From: Limnohabitans sp.
GTDB lineage: Bacteria; Pseudomonadota; Gammaproteobacteria; Burkholderiales; Burkholderiaceae_C
DNA: 64,000 nt
Direction: 5' to 3'
NCBI RefSeq assembly: GCF_030158565.1
Contig: NZ_JAOASQ010000022.1
Location: 1-64,000, forward strand
This document shows, piece after piece, positions 52,005 through 61,398 of this stretch. Below the pieces are notes generated by a model that worked only from the letters and a program-made list of their open reading frames with translations, had not been told where the DNA came from and did no database searches. The translations under genes and the position numbers were made by a program. Position 1 is the first letter of the stretch. Each line of letters starts with the position of its first letter.

Positions 52005-53064
52005 AGCCCGTCCCCAGGCCTCGCGCCTGTGGACCTATGCCTCGCCGGTGCTGGCGCTGGTGCTCACCGTGGTGTTGGGCGTGATCTTGTTCATTGCGCT
52101 GGGCAAAGACCCGGTGCGCGCCTTGCAAATGTTTTTCTGGGAGCCCATCAAGTCTGGCTATGCCTTGGGCGAGCTGATGGTCAAGGCCACGCCGCTCTTG
52201 CTGATCGCGCTGGGGCTGGCGGTGTGCTTTCGCTCTAATGTATGGAACATCGGGGCTGAGGGTCAGTTTGTCATCGGCGCGGTGTGCGCCGGGGGCGTGG
52301 CCATGCTGGCGGGCAAAGACACGGGCCGTTGGGTGGTGCTGGCCATCATCGCTGCGGGCATGTTGGGCGGCATGTTGTGGGCGGGCCTGACGGCCTTGCT
52401 GCGCGACCGCTTCAACGCCAGTGAAATTCTGGTCAGCCTGATGCTGGTGTATGTGGCCGACATGGTGCTGAGCTATCTGGTCTATGGCCCCTGGAAAGAC
52501 CCGGCGGGCTACAACTTTCCGCAGACCAAAACCTTTGAGGCGGTGACGCAGATCCCGCGCCTGATGAGCGGCTCGCGCGTGAGCGTCGGCCTGTTGATCG
52601 CACTGGCGGCGGCGGGGGCCTTGTGGGTGTTTTTGTTCCGCACCCGGGCGGGCTTTGCCCAGCAAGTGGGTGGGCTGGCACCGGACGCGGCGCGTTACGC
52701 GGGCTTTTCTTCGCGCAAGGCGTTGTGGGTGGCTTTGCTCACCTCGGGCGGTGCGGCGGGTCTGGCGGGCGCTTTGGAAGTAGCGGGGCCGATTGGGCAG
52801 CTCACGCCTTATGTGCCTGCGGGCTACGGTTTTGCCGCCATCATCGTGGCCTTTGTCGGGCGCTTGCACCCAGCGGGCATGGTGCTGTCGGCGGTGCTGA
52901 TGAGCATGTTCTACATCGGCGGGGAGCTTGCGCAATCGCGCCTGGGCCTGCCCAAGTCGATCACCGGCGTGTTTCAGGGTTTGCTGCTGTTTTGCCTGTT
53001 GGCGTGTGACACGCTGGTGGCTTACCGCTTGCGCTGGGCATCGGCTCAGGGAGGGAAAGTCTGA
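51991..53064 (+). CDS. Nucleoside ABC transporter permease 1
   Basis: This 357-residue membrane protein with about nine to ten hydrophobic segments belongs to the BPD_transp_2 family (YufP/NupB-like). The NIGAEGQFVIGA motif near residues 86-97 and the NASEILVSLML segment are hallmarks of BMP-linked nucleoside permeases. It overlaps the ATPase gene at its start and the second permease at its stop by one base (TGATG). Confidence 0.92.
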   Translation: MLKLEARPQASRLWTYASPVLALVLTVVLGVILFIALGKDPVRALQMFFWEPIKSGYALGELMVKATPLLLIALGLAVCFRSNVWNIGAEGQFVIGAVCAGGVAMLAGKDTGRWVVLAIIAAGMLGGMLWAGLTALLRDRFNASEILVSLMLVYVADMVLSYLVYGPWKDPAGYNFPQTKTFEAVTQIPRLMSGSRVSVGLLIALAAAGALWVFLFRTRAGFAQQVGGLAPDAARYAGFSSRKALWVALLTSGGAAGLAGALEVAGPIGQLTPYVPAGYGFAAIIVAFVGRLHPAGMVLSAVLMSMFYIGGELAQSRLGLPKSITGVFQGLLLFCLLACDTLVAYRLRWASAQGGKV

Positions 53065-53984
53065 TGGAATCGTACGCACTGTTGGTGGCCGCCACGCTGA
53101 ACGCGGGCACCGTGCTGGCGCTGGCCGCTTTGGGTTTGCTGATCAATGAAAAAGCCGGGGTGCTCAACCTCGGGGCCGAGGGCATGATGCTGTGCGCCGC
53201 CATTGCCGGTTTTGCCGCTGTGGTGCACACCGGCAACGACTGGATCGGCTTTGCCGCAGGCATGGGGGCAGGGGCCGTGCTCGCCGCCATCTTTGGCGTG
53301 CTGGTCATCTGGCTGGGCACCAACCAATACGCCACCGGGCTGGCGCTGAGCCTGTTCGGTGCGGGTTTCTCGGCCTTTGCGGGCATCGCCTATGTGCAAG
53401 AGAAAGTGCCCGAGCGCGCCTCTTACGCGATTCCCTTTTTGGCCGATATGCCGCTGGTGGGCGCTGCGCTGTTTCGCCAACATCCGCTGGTCTATGTGAC
53501 CATCGCACTGGTCTTGGGCCTGCTCTGGTTTTTGTACAAAAGCCGCACCGGTCTGGTGCTGCGCTCGGTGGGTGAATCGCCCGAATCGGCCCATGCTCTG
53601 GGCTATCCGGTGCGCCGCATTCGCCTGATGGCGGTGGTGGCGGGCGGGGCGCTGTGCGGCCTTTCGGGCGCTTACATCTCGGTGGTTTACACCCCGCTGT
53701 GGGTGGAGGGCATGGTGGCGGGCAAGGGCTGGATCGCTTTGGCCCTGACCACCTTTGCCACCTGGCGTCCGGCGCGGGTTCTGCTTGGTGCTTACCTGTT
53801 CGGTGGCGTGACCATGCTGCAGTTCCATTTGCAAGGTGCGGGCGTGGACATGCCCAGTCAGTTGCTCACGGCGCTGCCTTATGTGTCCACCATCGTGGTG
53901 CTGGCGCTGATCTCGCGCAACCCCGCTTGGATCCGGATCAACATGCCCGCGTCACTCGGAAAAGCCTTCCATCCCGGTTCATAA
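53064..53984 (+). CDS. Nucleoside ABC transporter permease 2
   Basis: This 306-residue permease is of the YufQ/NupC-like type, with NLGAEGMMLCAAIAG near residues 35-49 and GGVTMLQFHLQ late in the protein. It forms the membrane channel with permease 1. The substrate-binding lipoprotein gene follows after 50 bases. The tight overlaps of ATPase, permease 1 and permease 2 show one operon. Confidence 0.92.
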   Translation: MESYALLVAATLNAGTVLALAALGLLINEKAGVLNLGAEGMMLCAAIAGFAAVVHTGNDWIGFAAGMGAGAVLAAIFGVLVIWLGTNQYATGLALSLFGAGFSAFAGIAYVQEKVPERASYAIPFLADMPLVGAALFRQHPLVYVTIALVLGLLWFLYKSRTGLVLRSVGESPESAHALGYPVRRIRLMAVVAGGALCGLSGAYISVVYTPLWVEGMVAGKGWIALALTTFATWRPARVLLGAYLFGGVTMLQFHLQGAGVDMPSQLLTALPYVSTIVVLALISRNPAWIRINMPASLGKAFHPGS

Positions 53985-54034
53985 TGAGTTTTTTCAACCC
54001 CCTGTAACCCTGTTCAATAACAAAAGGAACTGAC

Positions 54035-55168
54035 ATGACAGACATCTCCAAGCGCACCGTCGTCAAGATGGTGGCCCTCACCGCAGTGGCAGCCGCCGCA
54101 CTGGTCGGCTGTGGCAAGAAAGAAGAAGCCCCCAAGGCCGAAGCGCCCGCTGCGGCCAAGGCCGAGCCTCTGAAGATCGCGTTTGCTTATGTCGGCCCTG
54201 TGGGCGACGGCGGCTGGACTTTTGCGCACGATAACGGTCGCAAAGCCCTGGAAAAAGAATTCGGCGACAAGATCGTCACCAGCTTTGTTGAAAAAGTGCC
54301 AGAAAGCGCTGACGCTGAGCGCGTGATCCGCGACATGGCTGGCCAAGGCAACAAGCTGATTTTTGGCACCACCTTCGGCTACATGGAGCCCATGCTCAAA
54401 GCCGCTGCCGACCTGAAAGACGTCAAGTTCGAGCACGCCACCGGCTACAAGACCGCCGAGAACATGCGCACCTATGACAGCCGCACCTACCAAGGCGCAT
54501 ACATGGCGGGCGTGATCGCCGGCAAGATGACCAAGACCAACACCGTGGGTGTGGTCGGCTCCATCCCAATTCCTGAAGTGATCCGCAACATCAACAGCTT
54601 CACGCTGGGTGCGCAGTCGGTCAACCCCAAGATCAAGACCAAAGTGGTCTGGGTCAACGACTGGTTCAACCCACCAAAGGAAACCGAAGCCGCCACCGCC
54701 CTGATCAACGGCGGCGCTGACGTGCTGATGCAAAACACCGACTCGCCTGCCGTGTTGCAGACCGCCGAGAAGATGGGCAAGCGCGCCTTCGGTTGGGACT
54801 CGGACATGACCGCCTACGGCCCCAAGGCCCACCTGGGCTCGGCCGTGATCAACTGGGGCCCTTACTACATCAAGGCAACACGTGATGCGCTGGAAGGCAA
54901 GTGGGCCACCGGTCAAAGCTGGTGGGGCGTGAAAGAAGGCGCGATCGACTTCGTGTCGATGGCCGCTGACGTCCCCGAAGATGTCAAGAAGAAAGTGGAA
55001 GAAGTCAAAGCCGGTCTGAAGGACGGCACATTCGAAATCTGGAAAGGCCCGATCCTGGGTCAAGACGGCAAAGAAGTGCTGGCCAAAGACGCTGTGGCGG
55101 ACGACAAGTTCCTTGGCGGCGTGATGTTCTACGTCAAGGGCGTGGAAGGCAAGATCCCAGGCAAGTGA
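54035..55168 (+). CDS. BMP-family nucleoside-binding lipoprotein
   Basis: This 377-residue substrate-binding protein of the basic membrane protein (BMP/PnrA) family has a lipoprotein signal ending LVGC (Cys26), an Ala/Glu/Lys-rich linker, and then AFAYVGPVGDGGWTFAHDNGR. Members such as PnrA bind purine nucleosides. AAAAGGAA precedes the ATG. It completes the ABC transporter, and a strong terminator follows at 55202. A second BMP protein is encoded at 57943. Confidence 0.93.
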   Translation: MTDISKRTVVKMVALTAVAAAALVGCGKKEEAPKAEAPAAAKAEPLKIAFAYVGPVGDGGWTFAHDNGRKALEKEFGDKIVTSFVEKVPESADAERVIRDMAGQGNKLIFGTTFGYMEPMLKAAADLKDVKFEHATGYKTAENMRTYDSRTYQGAYMAGVIAGKMTKTNTVGVVGSIPIPEVIRNINSFTLGAQSVNPKIKTKVVWVNDWFNPPKETEAATALINGGADVLMQNTDSPAVLQTAEKMGKRAFGWDSDMTAYGPKAHLGSAVINWGPYYIKATRDALEGKWATGQSWWGVKEGAIDFVSMAADVPEDVKKKVEEVKAGLKDGTFEIWKGPILGQDGKEVLAKDAVADDKFLGGVMFYVKGVEGKIPGK

Positions 55169-55173
55169 TGGGA

Positions 55174-55190
55174 TGCGCCCAAAGGGCGCA
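55174..55190 (+). other. Perfect 7-3-7 hairpin after the BMP gene
   Basis: TGCGCCC-AAA-GGGCGCA lies just after the BMP stop and 12 bases before the terminator hairpin. It may protect the 3' end of the message. Confidence 0.6.
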
Positions 55191-55201
55191 GATCGACAAG
55201 G

Positions 55202-55231
55202 GCCGCCCGATGCAAGTCGGGCGGCTTTTTT
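55202..55231 (+). terminator. Rho-independent terminator of the nucleoside ABC operon
   Basis: GCCGCCCGA (55202-55210) pairs perfectly with TCGGGCGGC (55217-55225) around six bases, followed by six T residues. This is the strongest intrinsic terminator I see in the window. It separates the ABC operon from the BenE-like gene, which would need its own promoter; GTGACA near 55257 and GATACC near 55281 could be its elements. Confidence 0.9.
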
Positions 55232-55321
55232 CTTTGGCGGCCGGACCTTCAGCCTCGTGACAACTGTCGCCGTTTTTTTTGATACCCTGAGACCCCTGTT
55301 CAAACCACCTGGGTCCAAGCT

Positions 55322-56548
55322 TTGTTCAAACACCTGGAAGCCCCCGCCGCGGCGCGCAGAAGCTGGCGGCAAATTGTGTCCGACTTTGGCAGCACCTACG
55401 CTGCCAATGCCTTGATAGGTTTCATCTTTGCCGCCACCGGCCCGGTGGCCATCATCCTGTCCGTGGGGACACGCGGCGGCTTGTCGCCCGAGGAGCTGGC
55501 GTCCTGGGTGTTTGGGGTGTTCTTTGTCAATGGTTTCGTGACCTTACTGATGAGCTGGCGTTACAGCACGCCCTTGGCTTTTGGCTGGACGATCCCCGGC
55601 ACGGTGCTGGTGGGGCCTGCCTTGCAGCACCTGAGTTTTGCCGAGGTGATTGGCGCTTTTTATGTGACCAGTGCGCTGATCTTGCTGCTGGGTTTGAGCG
55701 GTTGGGTCAAGCGCGTCATGGCGGCGTTGCCCATGCCCATCGTCATGGGCATGGTGGCCGGGGTGTTCCTGCGGTTTGGCCTGGACATCGTGCGGGCGCT
55801 GCAAAGCGATGTGGCGATTGCGGCCCCCATGGTGGCCGTGTTTTTGTTGCTCTCGGCCAAAGCCGATTGGGGCAAGCGCCTGCCGCCCGTCATCGGGGCA
55901 TTGTTGGTGGGGGCTTTGGCGGTGGCGCTGTCGGGCAGACTGGACGCTTCGGCCGTGGGGCAATTGACTTTGGCGCAGCCGGTGATTCAGGCCCCGGTGT
56001 GGTCGTGGGCGGCCATGCTGGAGCTGGTGGTGCCCTTGGCCATCACGGTGCTGGTGGTGCAAAACGGGCAGGGCGTGGCCGTGCTCAAAAACGCCGGACA
56101 CGAGCCGCCCGTGAACGCCATCGCCGTGGCTTGCGGCATGGGCGCAGCCGTGAGTGCGGTGTTCGGTGCGGTCAGCACTTGCCTGACCGGTCCGACCAAT
56201 GGCTTGCTCACCTCGTCTGGCGAGAAGCCGCGCCATTACACCGGGGCGCTGATGGTCGGTGCGCTGGCGCTGTTGTTCGGCCTGATGGCCCCTACTTTCA
56301 CGGGTCTCATGCTGGCCGCTCCCAAGGAGTTCATCATGGTGCTGGGCGGCTTGGCCATGCTGCGTGTGCTGCAAGGCGCGTTTGTGGCCTCGTTTGGCGC
56401 GGGCAAGTTTTCACTGGGCGCTTTGGTCAGTTTGCTGGTCACGGTGGCCGACATCGGGCTGTTCAACATCGGCGCGGCCTTTTGGGGTCTGGTGGCCGGA
56501 TTTGCGGTGTCGTGGTGGATGGAGCGGGGCGATTTTCGCAAGGCCTGA
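55322..56548 (+). CDS. BenE-family transporter
   Basis: This 408-residue membrane protein with about 12 segments is of the benzoate:H+ symporter BenE family. Typical are the FGWTIPGTVLVGPAL stretch near residues 81-95 and the GPTNGLLTS motif. BenE proteins move benzoate, but this copy lies inside a purine cluster between nucleoside uptake and adenosine deaminase, so a nucleobase or related substrate should be considered. The start is a TTG at 55322, the first codon that gives the family N terminus; a GTG near 55377 is an alternative. The next small gene follows after 24 bases. Confidence 0.82.
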   Translation: MFKHLEAPAAARRSWRQIVSDFGSTYAANALIGFIFAATGPVAIILSVGTRGGLSPEELASWVFGVFFVNGFVTLLMSWRYSTPLAFGWTIPGTVLVGPALQHLSFAEVIGAFYVTSALILLLGLSGWVKRVMAALPMPIVMGMVAGVFLRFGLDIVRALQSDVAIAAPMVAVFLLLSAKADWGKRLPPVIGALLVGALAVALSGRLDASAVGQLTLAQPVIQAPVWSWAAMLELVVPLAITVLVVQNGQGVAVLKNAGHEPPVNAIAVACGMGAAVSAVFGAVSTCLTGPTNGLLTSSGEKPRHYTGALMVGALALLFGLMAPTFTGLMLAAPKEFIMVLGGLAMLRVLQGAFVASFGAGKFSLGALVSLLVTVADIGLFNIGAAFWGLVAGFAVSWWMERGDFRKA

Positions 56549-56572
56549 TGGGCACTCACGAATGGATGGCGC

Positions 56573-57849
<1,277 letters not shown>

Positions 57850-57875
57850 AGCGCTGATCAGGCCTCGTTAAAATA

Positions 57876-57911
57876 CCCACCGAAGCCCGCTGCCCCGGTG
57901 GGCTTTGTTTT
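57876..57911 (+). terminator. Intrinsic terminator after add
   Basis: CCCACCG (57876-57882) pairs with CGGTGGG (57896-57902), and a T-rich tract CTTTGTTTT follows. An alternative stem AAGCCC/GGGCTT uses the same region. It ends the add operon, and the second BMP gene starts 31 bases later, so this hairpin could also act as an attenuator for it. Confidence 0.75.
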
Positions 57912-57942
57912 GTTCAATTTCGGGGCCATGTAGAGGACTACC

Positions 57943-59040
57943 ATGTACAAAAACCTCGCTGCCACGCTCGTGGCCGCCTGCTTTTTTCTTCCTGCCGTTC
58001 AGGCACAAACTTCCATTCCAACGTCAGTCAAAGCGACCGAGCCCATCAAGGCCGGTTTTGTCTATGTTTCGCCCATCACCGAGGCGGGCTGGACGCGCCA
58101 GCATGACGAGGGCCGCAAGACCGTCGACAAGGCTTTGGGCGATCAGGTCAAGACCACCTTTGTGGCCGATGTGCCCGAGGGCGCTGATGCCGAGCGCGTG
58201 ATCCGCGACCTGGCCCAGCAGGGCAACCAGATCATCTTCACGCCCAGCTTTGGCTACATGGAGCCCACGCTCAAGGTGGCCAAGGATTTTCCGAATGTGA
58301 AGTTCGAATCGGTCACCGGCTTCAAGACGGCGGCCAACGTGTCGGCCTCGAATGCCCGCTATTACGAAGGCCGTTACCTGGCCGGCATGGCCGCCGGGCG
58401 GATGACGAAGTCCAACGTGGCCGGTTATGTGGCGGGTTTCCCGATCCCCGAGGTGCTGCAGGGCATCAACGCCTTCACTTTGGGCATGCGTTCGGTGAAT
58501 CCCAAAGCCATCGTCAAGGTGGTCTGGCTCAACGCCTGGTTTGACCCACCCAAAGAGCGTGAAGCGGCCATGGCCCTGTTCAACCAGGGTGTGGATGTGA
58601 TCGCTTTCCACACCGGCTCGACCGCTGTGATGGCCGCAGCGCAAGAACGCGGCAAGATGGCGGTGGCCTACCACTCGGACATGCGCAAAATCGGGCCGGA
58701 TGCGCAGATCATCGCGGTCACTCACCAGTGGGGCGACTACTACACCGCCCGTGTCAAAGCGGCCATGAACGGCAGCTGGACTTCGGGCAGCGTGTGGGGC
58801 GGCGTCAAGGAAGGCATGATCCGCGTGGGCGACTTTGGCCCCAAGGTGCCCAAGAAGGTCCAGGACGAGATCCTGGCCAAGCAAAAACTCGTGGGCGCGG
58901 GCAAGTTGCTGCCTTTTGCCGGTCCCATCACCGACAACGAAGGCCATGCTGTGCTGCCCGCAGGCCAGAGCCTGAACGACGGCCAGATCCTGGGCATGAA
59001 CTACCTGGTGCAGGGCGTCGTGGGCAAGGTTTCGCGTTGA
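57943..59040 (+). CDS. Second BMP-family periplasmic binding protein
   Basis: This 365-residue BMP-family protein has a standard signal peptide (cleavage near VQA-QT, about residue 22) and no lipobox, unlike the 54035 protein. The mature domain starts GFVYVSPITEAGWTRQHDEGR and keeps the family pattern NVAGYVAGFPIPEVLQGIN. It has no ABC genes of its own, so it probably feeds the 50466-53984 transporter with a different purine or nucleoside. GAGGA precedes the ATG. Confidence 0.92.
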   Translation: MYKNLAATLVAACFFLPAVQAQTSIPTSVKATEPIKAGFVYVSPITEAGWTRQHDEGRKTVDKALGDQVKTTFVADVPEGADAERVIRDLAQQGNQIIFTPSFGYMEPTLKVAKDFPNVKFESVTGFKTAANVSASNARYYEGRYLAGMAAGRMTKSNVAGYVAGFPIPEVLQGINAFTLGMRSVNPKAIVKVVWLNAWFDPPKEREAAMALFNQGVDVIAFHTGSTAVMAAAQERGKMAVAYHSDMRKIGPDAQIIAVTHQWGDYYTARVKAAMNGSWTSGSVWGGVKEGMIRVGDFGPKVPKKVQDEILAKQKLVGAGKLLPFAGPITDNEGHAVLPAGQSLNDGQILGMNYLVQGVVGKVSR

Positions 59041-59049
59041 GGCCTGAAT

Positions 59050-59133
59050 GTCATTGCGAGGAGCGCAGCGACGCGGCAATCCAGTGACAGCGCTTGCTCA
59101 CACACTGGATCGCCACGCTTCGCTCGCGATGAC
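59050..59133. repeat. 84-bp inverted-repeat element (GTCATTGCGAG type)
   Basis: GTCATTGCGAGGAGCG at the left is mirrored by CTTCGCTCGCGATGAC at the right, and GGCAATCCAGTG is mirrored by CACTGGATCGCC inside. This is the widespread type of short palindromic intergenic repeat, distinct from copies A-C. A 13-bp piece of it (ACTGGATCGCCAC) recurs at 59196-59208. The stretch 59134-59239 holds only this and the dcd promoter region. Confidence 0.8.
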
Positions 59134-59239
59134 AAAAATTGGCCCTGGATAGAAGGGCAGCGACGTGGTATTCCCGTGGTGACTCTCATAGACGGACTGG
59201 ATCGCCACTAAAATCGAGCCCATCATCAAAGGACGCACC

Positions 59240-59809
59240 ATGAGCATCAAGAGCGACAAATGGATCCGCCGCATGGCCGAGCAGCACGGCATGATCGAGC
59301 CGTTCGAGCCCGGCCAGATCCGTCAGAACGCTGCGGGCGAAAAAATCGTGAGCTACGGCACCAGCAGCTATGGCTACGACATCCGCTGCGCGCCCGAGTT
59401 CAAGGTGTTCACCAACATCTACAGCACGGTGGTCGACCCGAAGAACTTCGACGAGAAGAGCTTCGTCGACATCCACGCCGATGTCTGCGTGATCCCGCCG
59501 AACAGCTTCGCCTTGGCGCGCACGCTCGAGTACTTCCGCATCCCGCGCAACGTGCTGACCATCTGCCTGGGCAAGAGCACCTACGCGCGCTGCGGCATCA
59601 TCGTCAACGTCACGCCCTTCGAGCCCGAGTGGGAAGGCTATGTGACGCTGGAGTTCAGCAACACCACGCCGCTGCCCGCCAAAATTTACGCGGGCGAAGG
59701 CTGTGCGCAGGTGCTGTTCCTCGAAAGCGATGAGGTCTGCGAGACCAGTTACAAAGACCGCGGCGGCAAATACCAAGGTCAAGTGGGCGTGACTTTGCCC
59801 AAGACCTGA
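59240..59809 (+). CDS. dcd: dCTP deaminase
   Basis: This 189-residue trimeric enzyme makes dUTP from dCTP as the first step to dTMP. The key region [19 protein letters not shown] contains the catalytic glutamate, and the [12 protein letters not shown] stretch binds the triphosphate. The length is typical for the proteobacterial enzyme. It is a stand-alone gene with AAAGGA before the ATG and TAAAAT at 59209-59214 as possible -10 element. Confidence 0.95.
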   Translation: MSIKSDKWIRRMAEQHGMIEPFEPGQIRQNAAGEKIVSYGTSSYGYDIRCAPEFKVFTNIYSTVVDPKNFDEKSFVDIHADVCVIPPNSFALARTLEYFRIPRNVLTICLGKSTYARCGIIVNVTPFEPEWEGYVTLEFSNTTPLPAKIYAGEGCAQVLFLESDEVCETSYKDRGGKYQGQVGVTLPKT

Positions 59810-59877
59810 GGCCTCAAACCCGAGGGCCAAAACCGGATTTCGGGGTCGTCAGCCCAAAATGAGACAATAGCGGGTTA

Positions 59878-61329
59878 ATGACCGACTCTTTTTCCAATTT
59901 ATCGCTGGCGCCCACGCTGGCACGAGCCGTGGCCGAAATGGGCTACGAATCCATGACCCCTATCCAGGCCCAAGCCATTCCGGTGGTGTTGACGGGCCAG
60001 GATGTGATGGGCGCAGCCCAGACCGGCACCGGTAAAACGGCGGCTTTCTCGCTGCCTTTGCTGCAACGCCTGCTCAAGCACGAAAATCCCTCCACCTCGC
60101 CAGCGCGCCACCCTGTGCGCGCTTTGGTGCTTTTGCCCACACGCGAGCTGGCCGATCAGGTGGCCCAACAAATCAAGATGTACGCCAAGTACACCCAGCT
60201 GCGCAGCGCGGTGGTGTTTGGCGGCATGGACATGAAGCCCCAGACCCTGGAGCTGAAAAAAGGCGTTGAGGTGCTGGTCGCCACGCCTGGTCGTTTGCTG
60301 GACCACATCGAAGCCAAAAACGCGGTCTTGAACCAGGTCGAGTATGTGGTGCTGGACGAAGCCGACCGCATGCTGGACATCGGCTTTTTGCCCGATTTGC
60401 AGCGCATCCTGAGCTTCTTGCCCAAGCAGCGCACCACGCTGTTGTTCTCGGCCACCTTCTCGCCCGAGATCAAGCGCCTGGCTGGCAGCTACCTGCAAAA
60501 CCCGATCACCATCGAGGTGGCGCGCCCCAACGAAACCGCCTCCACCGTCGAGCAGCGTTTTTACGCCGCCCAAGACGACGACAAGCGCCGCGTGATCCGC
60601 AAAGTGCTGACCGATCGTGGCATCAAGCAAGCGTTCATCTTTGTGAACAGCAAGCTCGGCTGCGGCCGTCTGGCCCGTTCGCTGGAGCGTGAAGGCCTGC
60701 GCACCGCCGCCTTGCACGGCGACAAGAGCCAGGACGAGCGTCTGAAGGCTCTGGAAGCCTTCAAGCAAGGCGAAGTGGACTTGCTGGTGTGTACCGATGT
60801 GGCCGCGCGCGGCCTGGACATCAAGGACGTGCCTGCGGTGTTCAACTTCGATGTGCCCTTCAACGCCGAAGACTATGTGCACCGCATTGGCCGCACAGGC
60901 CGTGCCGGGGCTTCGGGCTTGGCCGTGACCCTGGTCAGCCCATCGGACACCCGCCTGGTGGGGGACATCGAAAAACTGATCAAGAAAAAGCTCGAGGTGG
61001 AAACCTTGCAGCTCGACGAGCGTTCGCGCTCGGGCGGTGAGCGTTCTGACCGTGAGCGTTTGGACGAGCGCCCGCGTGGCCGTGCCTACGAAGGCCGCCG
61101 CCGCGAAGAGTTCGATCCACGCGATGCCATCGAGCCGCGTGAGCGCCGTGGCGGCTTCCGCCCTGCACCGGTCAACCGCGATCCTTTCTTTGAAAAGCCC
61201 TACGAGGCCCCTGCAGCCGATGCCGCGCCCAGCTGGGAGTCGGCCGCACCCAAGACGCCCCGTTCGTCGATTTCGGCCAACATCAAACCCAAGCGCAAAG
61301 TGGCTGCGCTGTTCAAAACCGGCGAATGA
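59878..61329 (+). CDS. rhlE: DEAD-box RNA helicase RhlE
   Basis: This 483-residue ATP-dependent RNA helicase has all motifs: AQTGTGKT at residues 47-54, PTREL near 87-91, DEAD at 160-163, SAT at 191-193, ARGLDIK, and HRIGRTGRAG. The last 110 residues form a charged Arg/Glu-rich tail ending in basic KPKRKVAALFKTGE, as in RhlE proteins that act in ribosome assembly or RNA decay. It is monocistronic. The GACAATAG sequence seven bases or so upstream of the ATG suggests a very short or leaderless transcript. Confidence 0.95.
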   Translation: MTDSFSNLSLAPTLARAVAEMGYESMTPIQAQAIPVVLTGQDVMGAAQTGTGKTAAFSLPLLQRLLKHENPSTSPARHPVRALVLLPTRELADQVAQQIKMYAKYTQLRSAVVFGGMDMKPQTLELKKGVEVLVATPGRLLDHIEAKNAVLNQVEYVVLDEADRMLDIGFLPDLQRILSFLPKQRTTLLFSATFSPEIKRLAGSYLQNPITIEVARPNETASTVEQRFYAAQDDDKRRVIRKVLTDRGIKQAFIFVNSKLGCGRLARSLEREGLRTAALHGDKSQDERLKALEAFKQGEVDLLVCTDVAARGLDIKDVPAVFNFDVPFNAEDYVHRIGRTGRAGASGLAVTLVSPSDTRLVGDIEKLIKKKLEVETLQLDERSRSGGERSDRERLDERPRGRAYEGRRREEFDPRDAIEPRERRGGFRPAPVNRDPFFEKPYEAPAADAAPSWESAAPKTPRSSISANIKPKRKVAALFKTGE

Positions 61330-61337
61330 TCGCCACC

Positions 61338-61362
61338 GAAGCCCGGTCTTTACCCGGGCTTC
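61338..61362. terminator. Perfect 9-bp stem-loop after rhlE
   Basis: GAAGCCCGG and CCGGGCTTC form a perfect 9-bp stem with a seven-base loop, nine bases after the rhlE stop. No T-run follows, so it may be a weak or Rho-assisted terminator or an mRNA-end hairpin. Confidence 0.6.
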
Positions 61363-61398
61363 AAATCGCAGGGGCCGAGCGCTGTCAAAATCGCCCCC

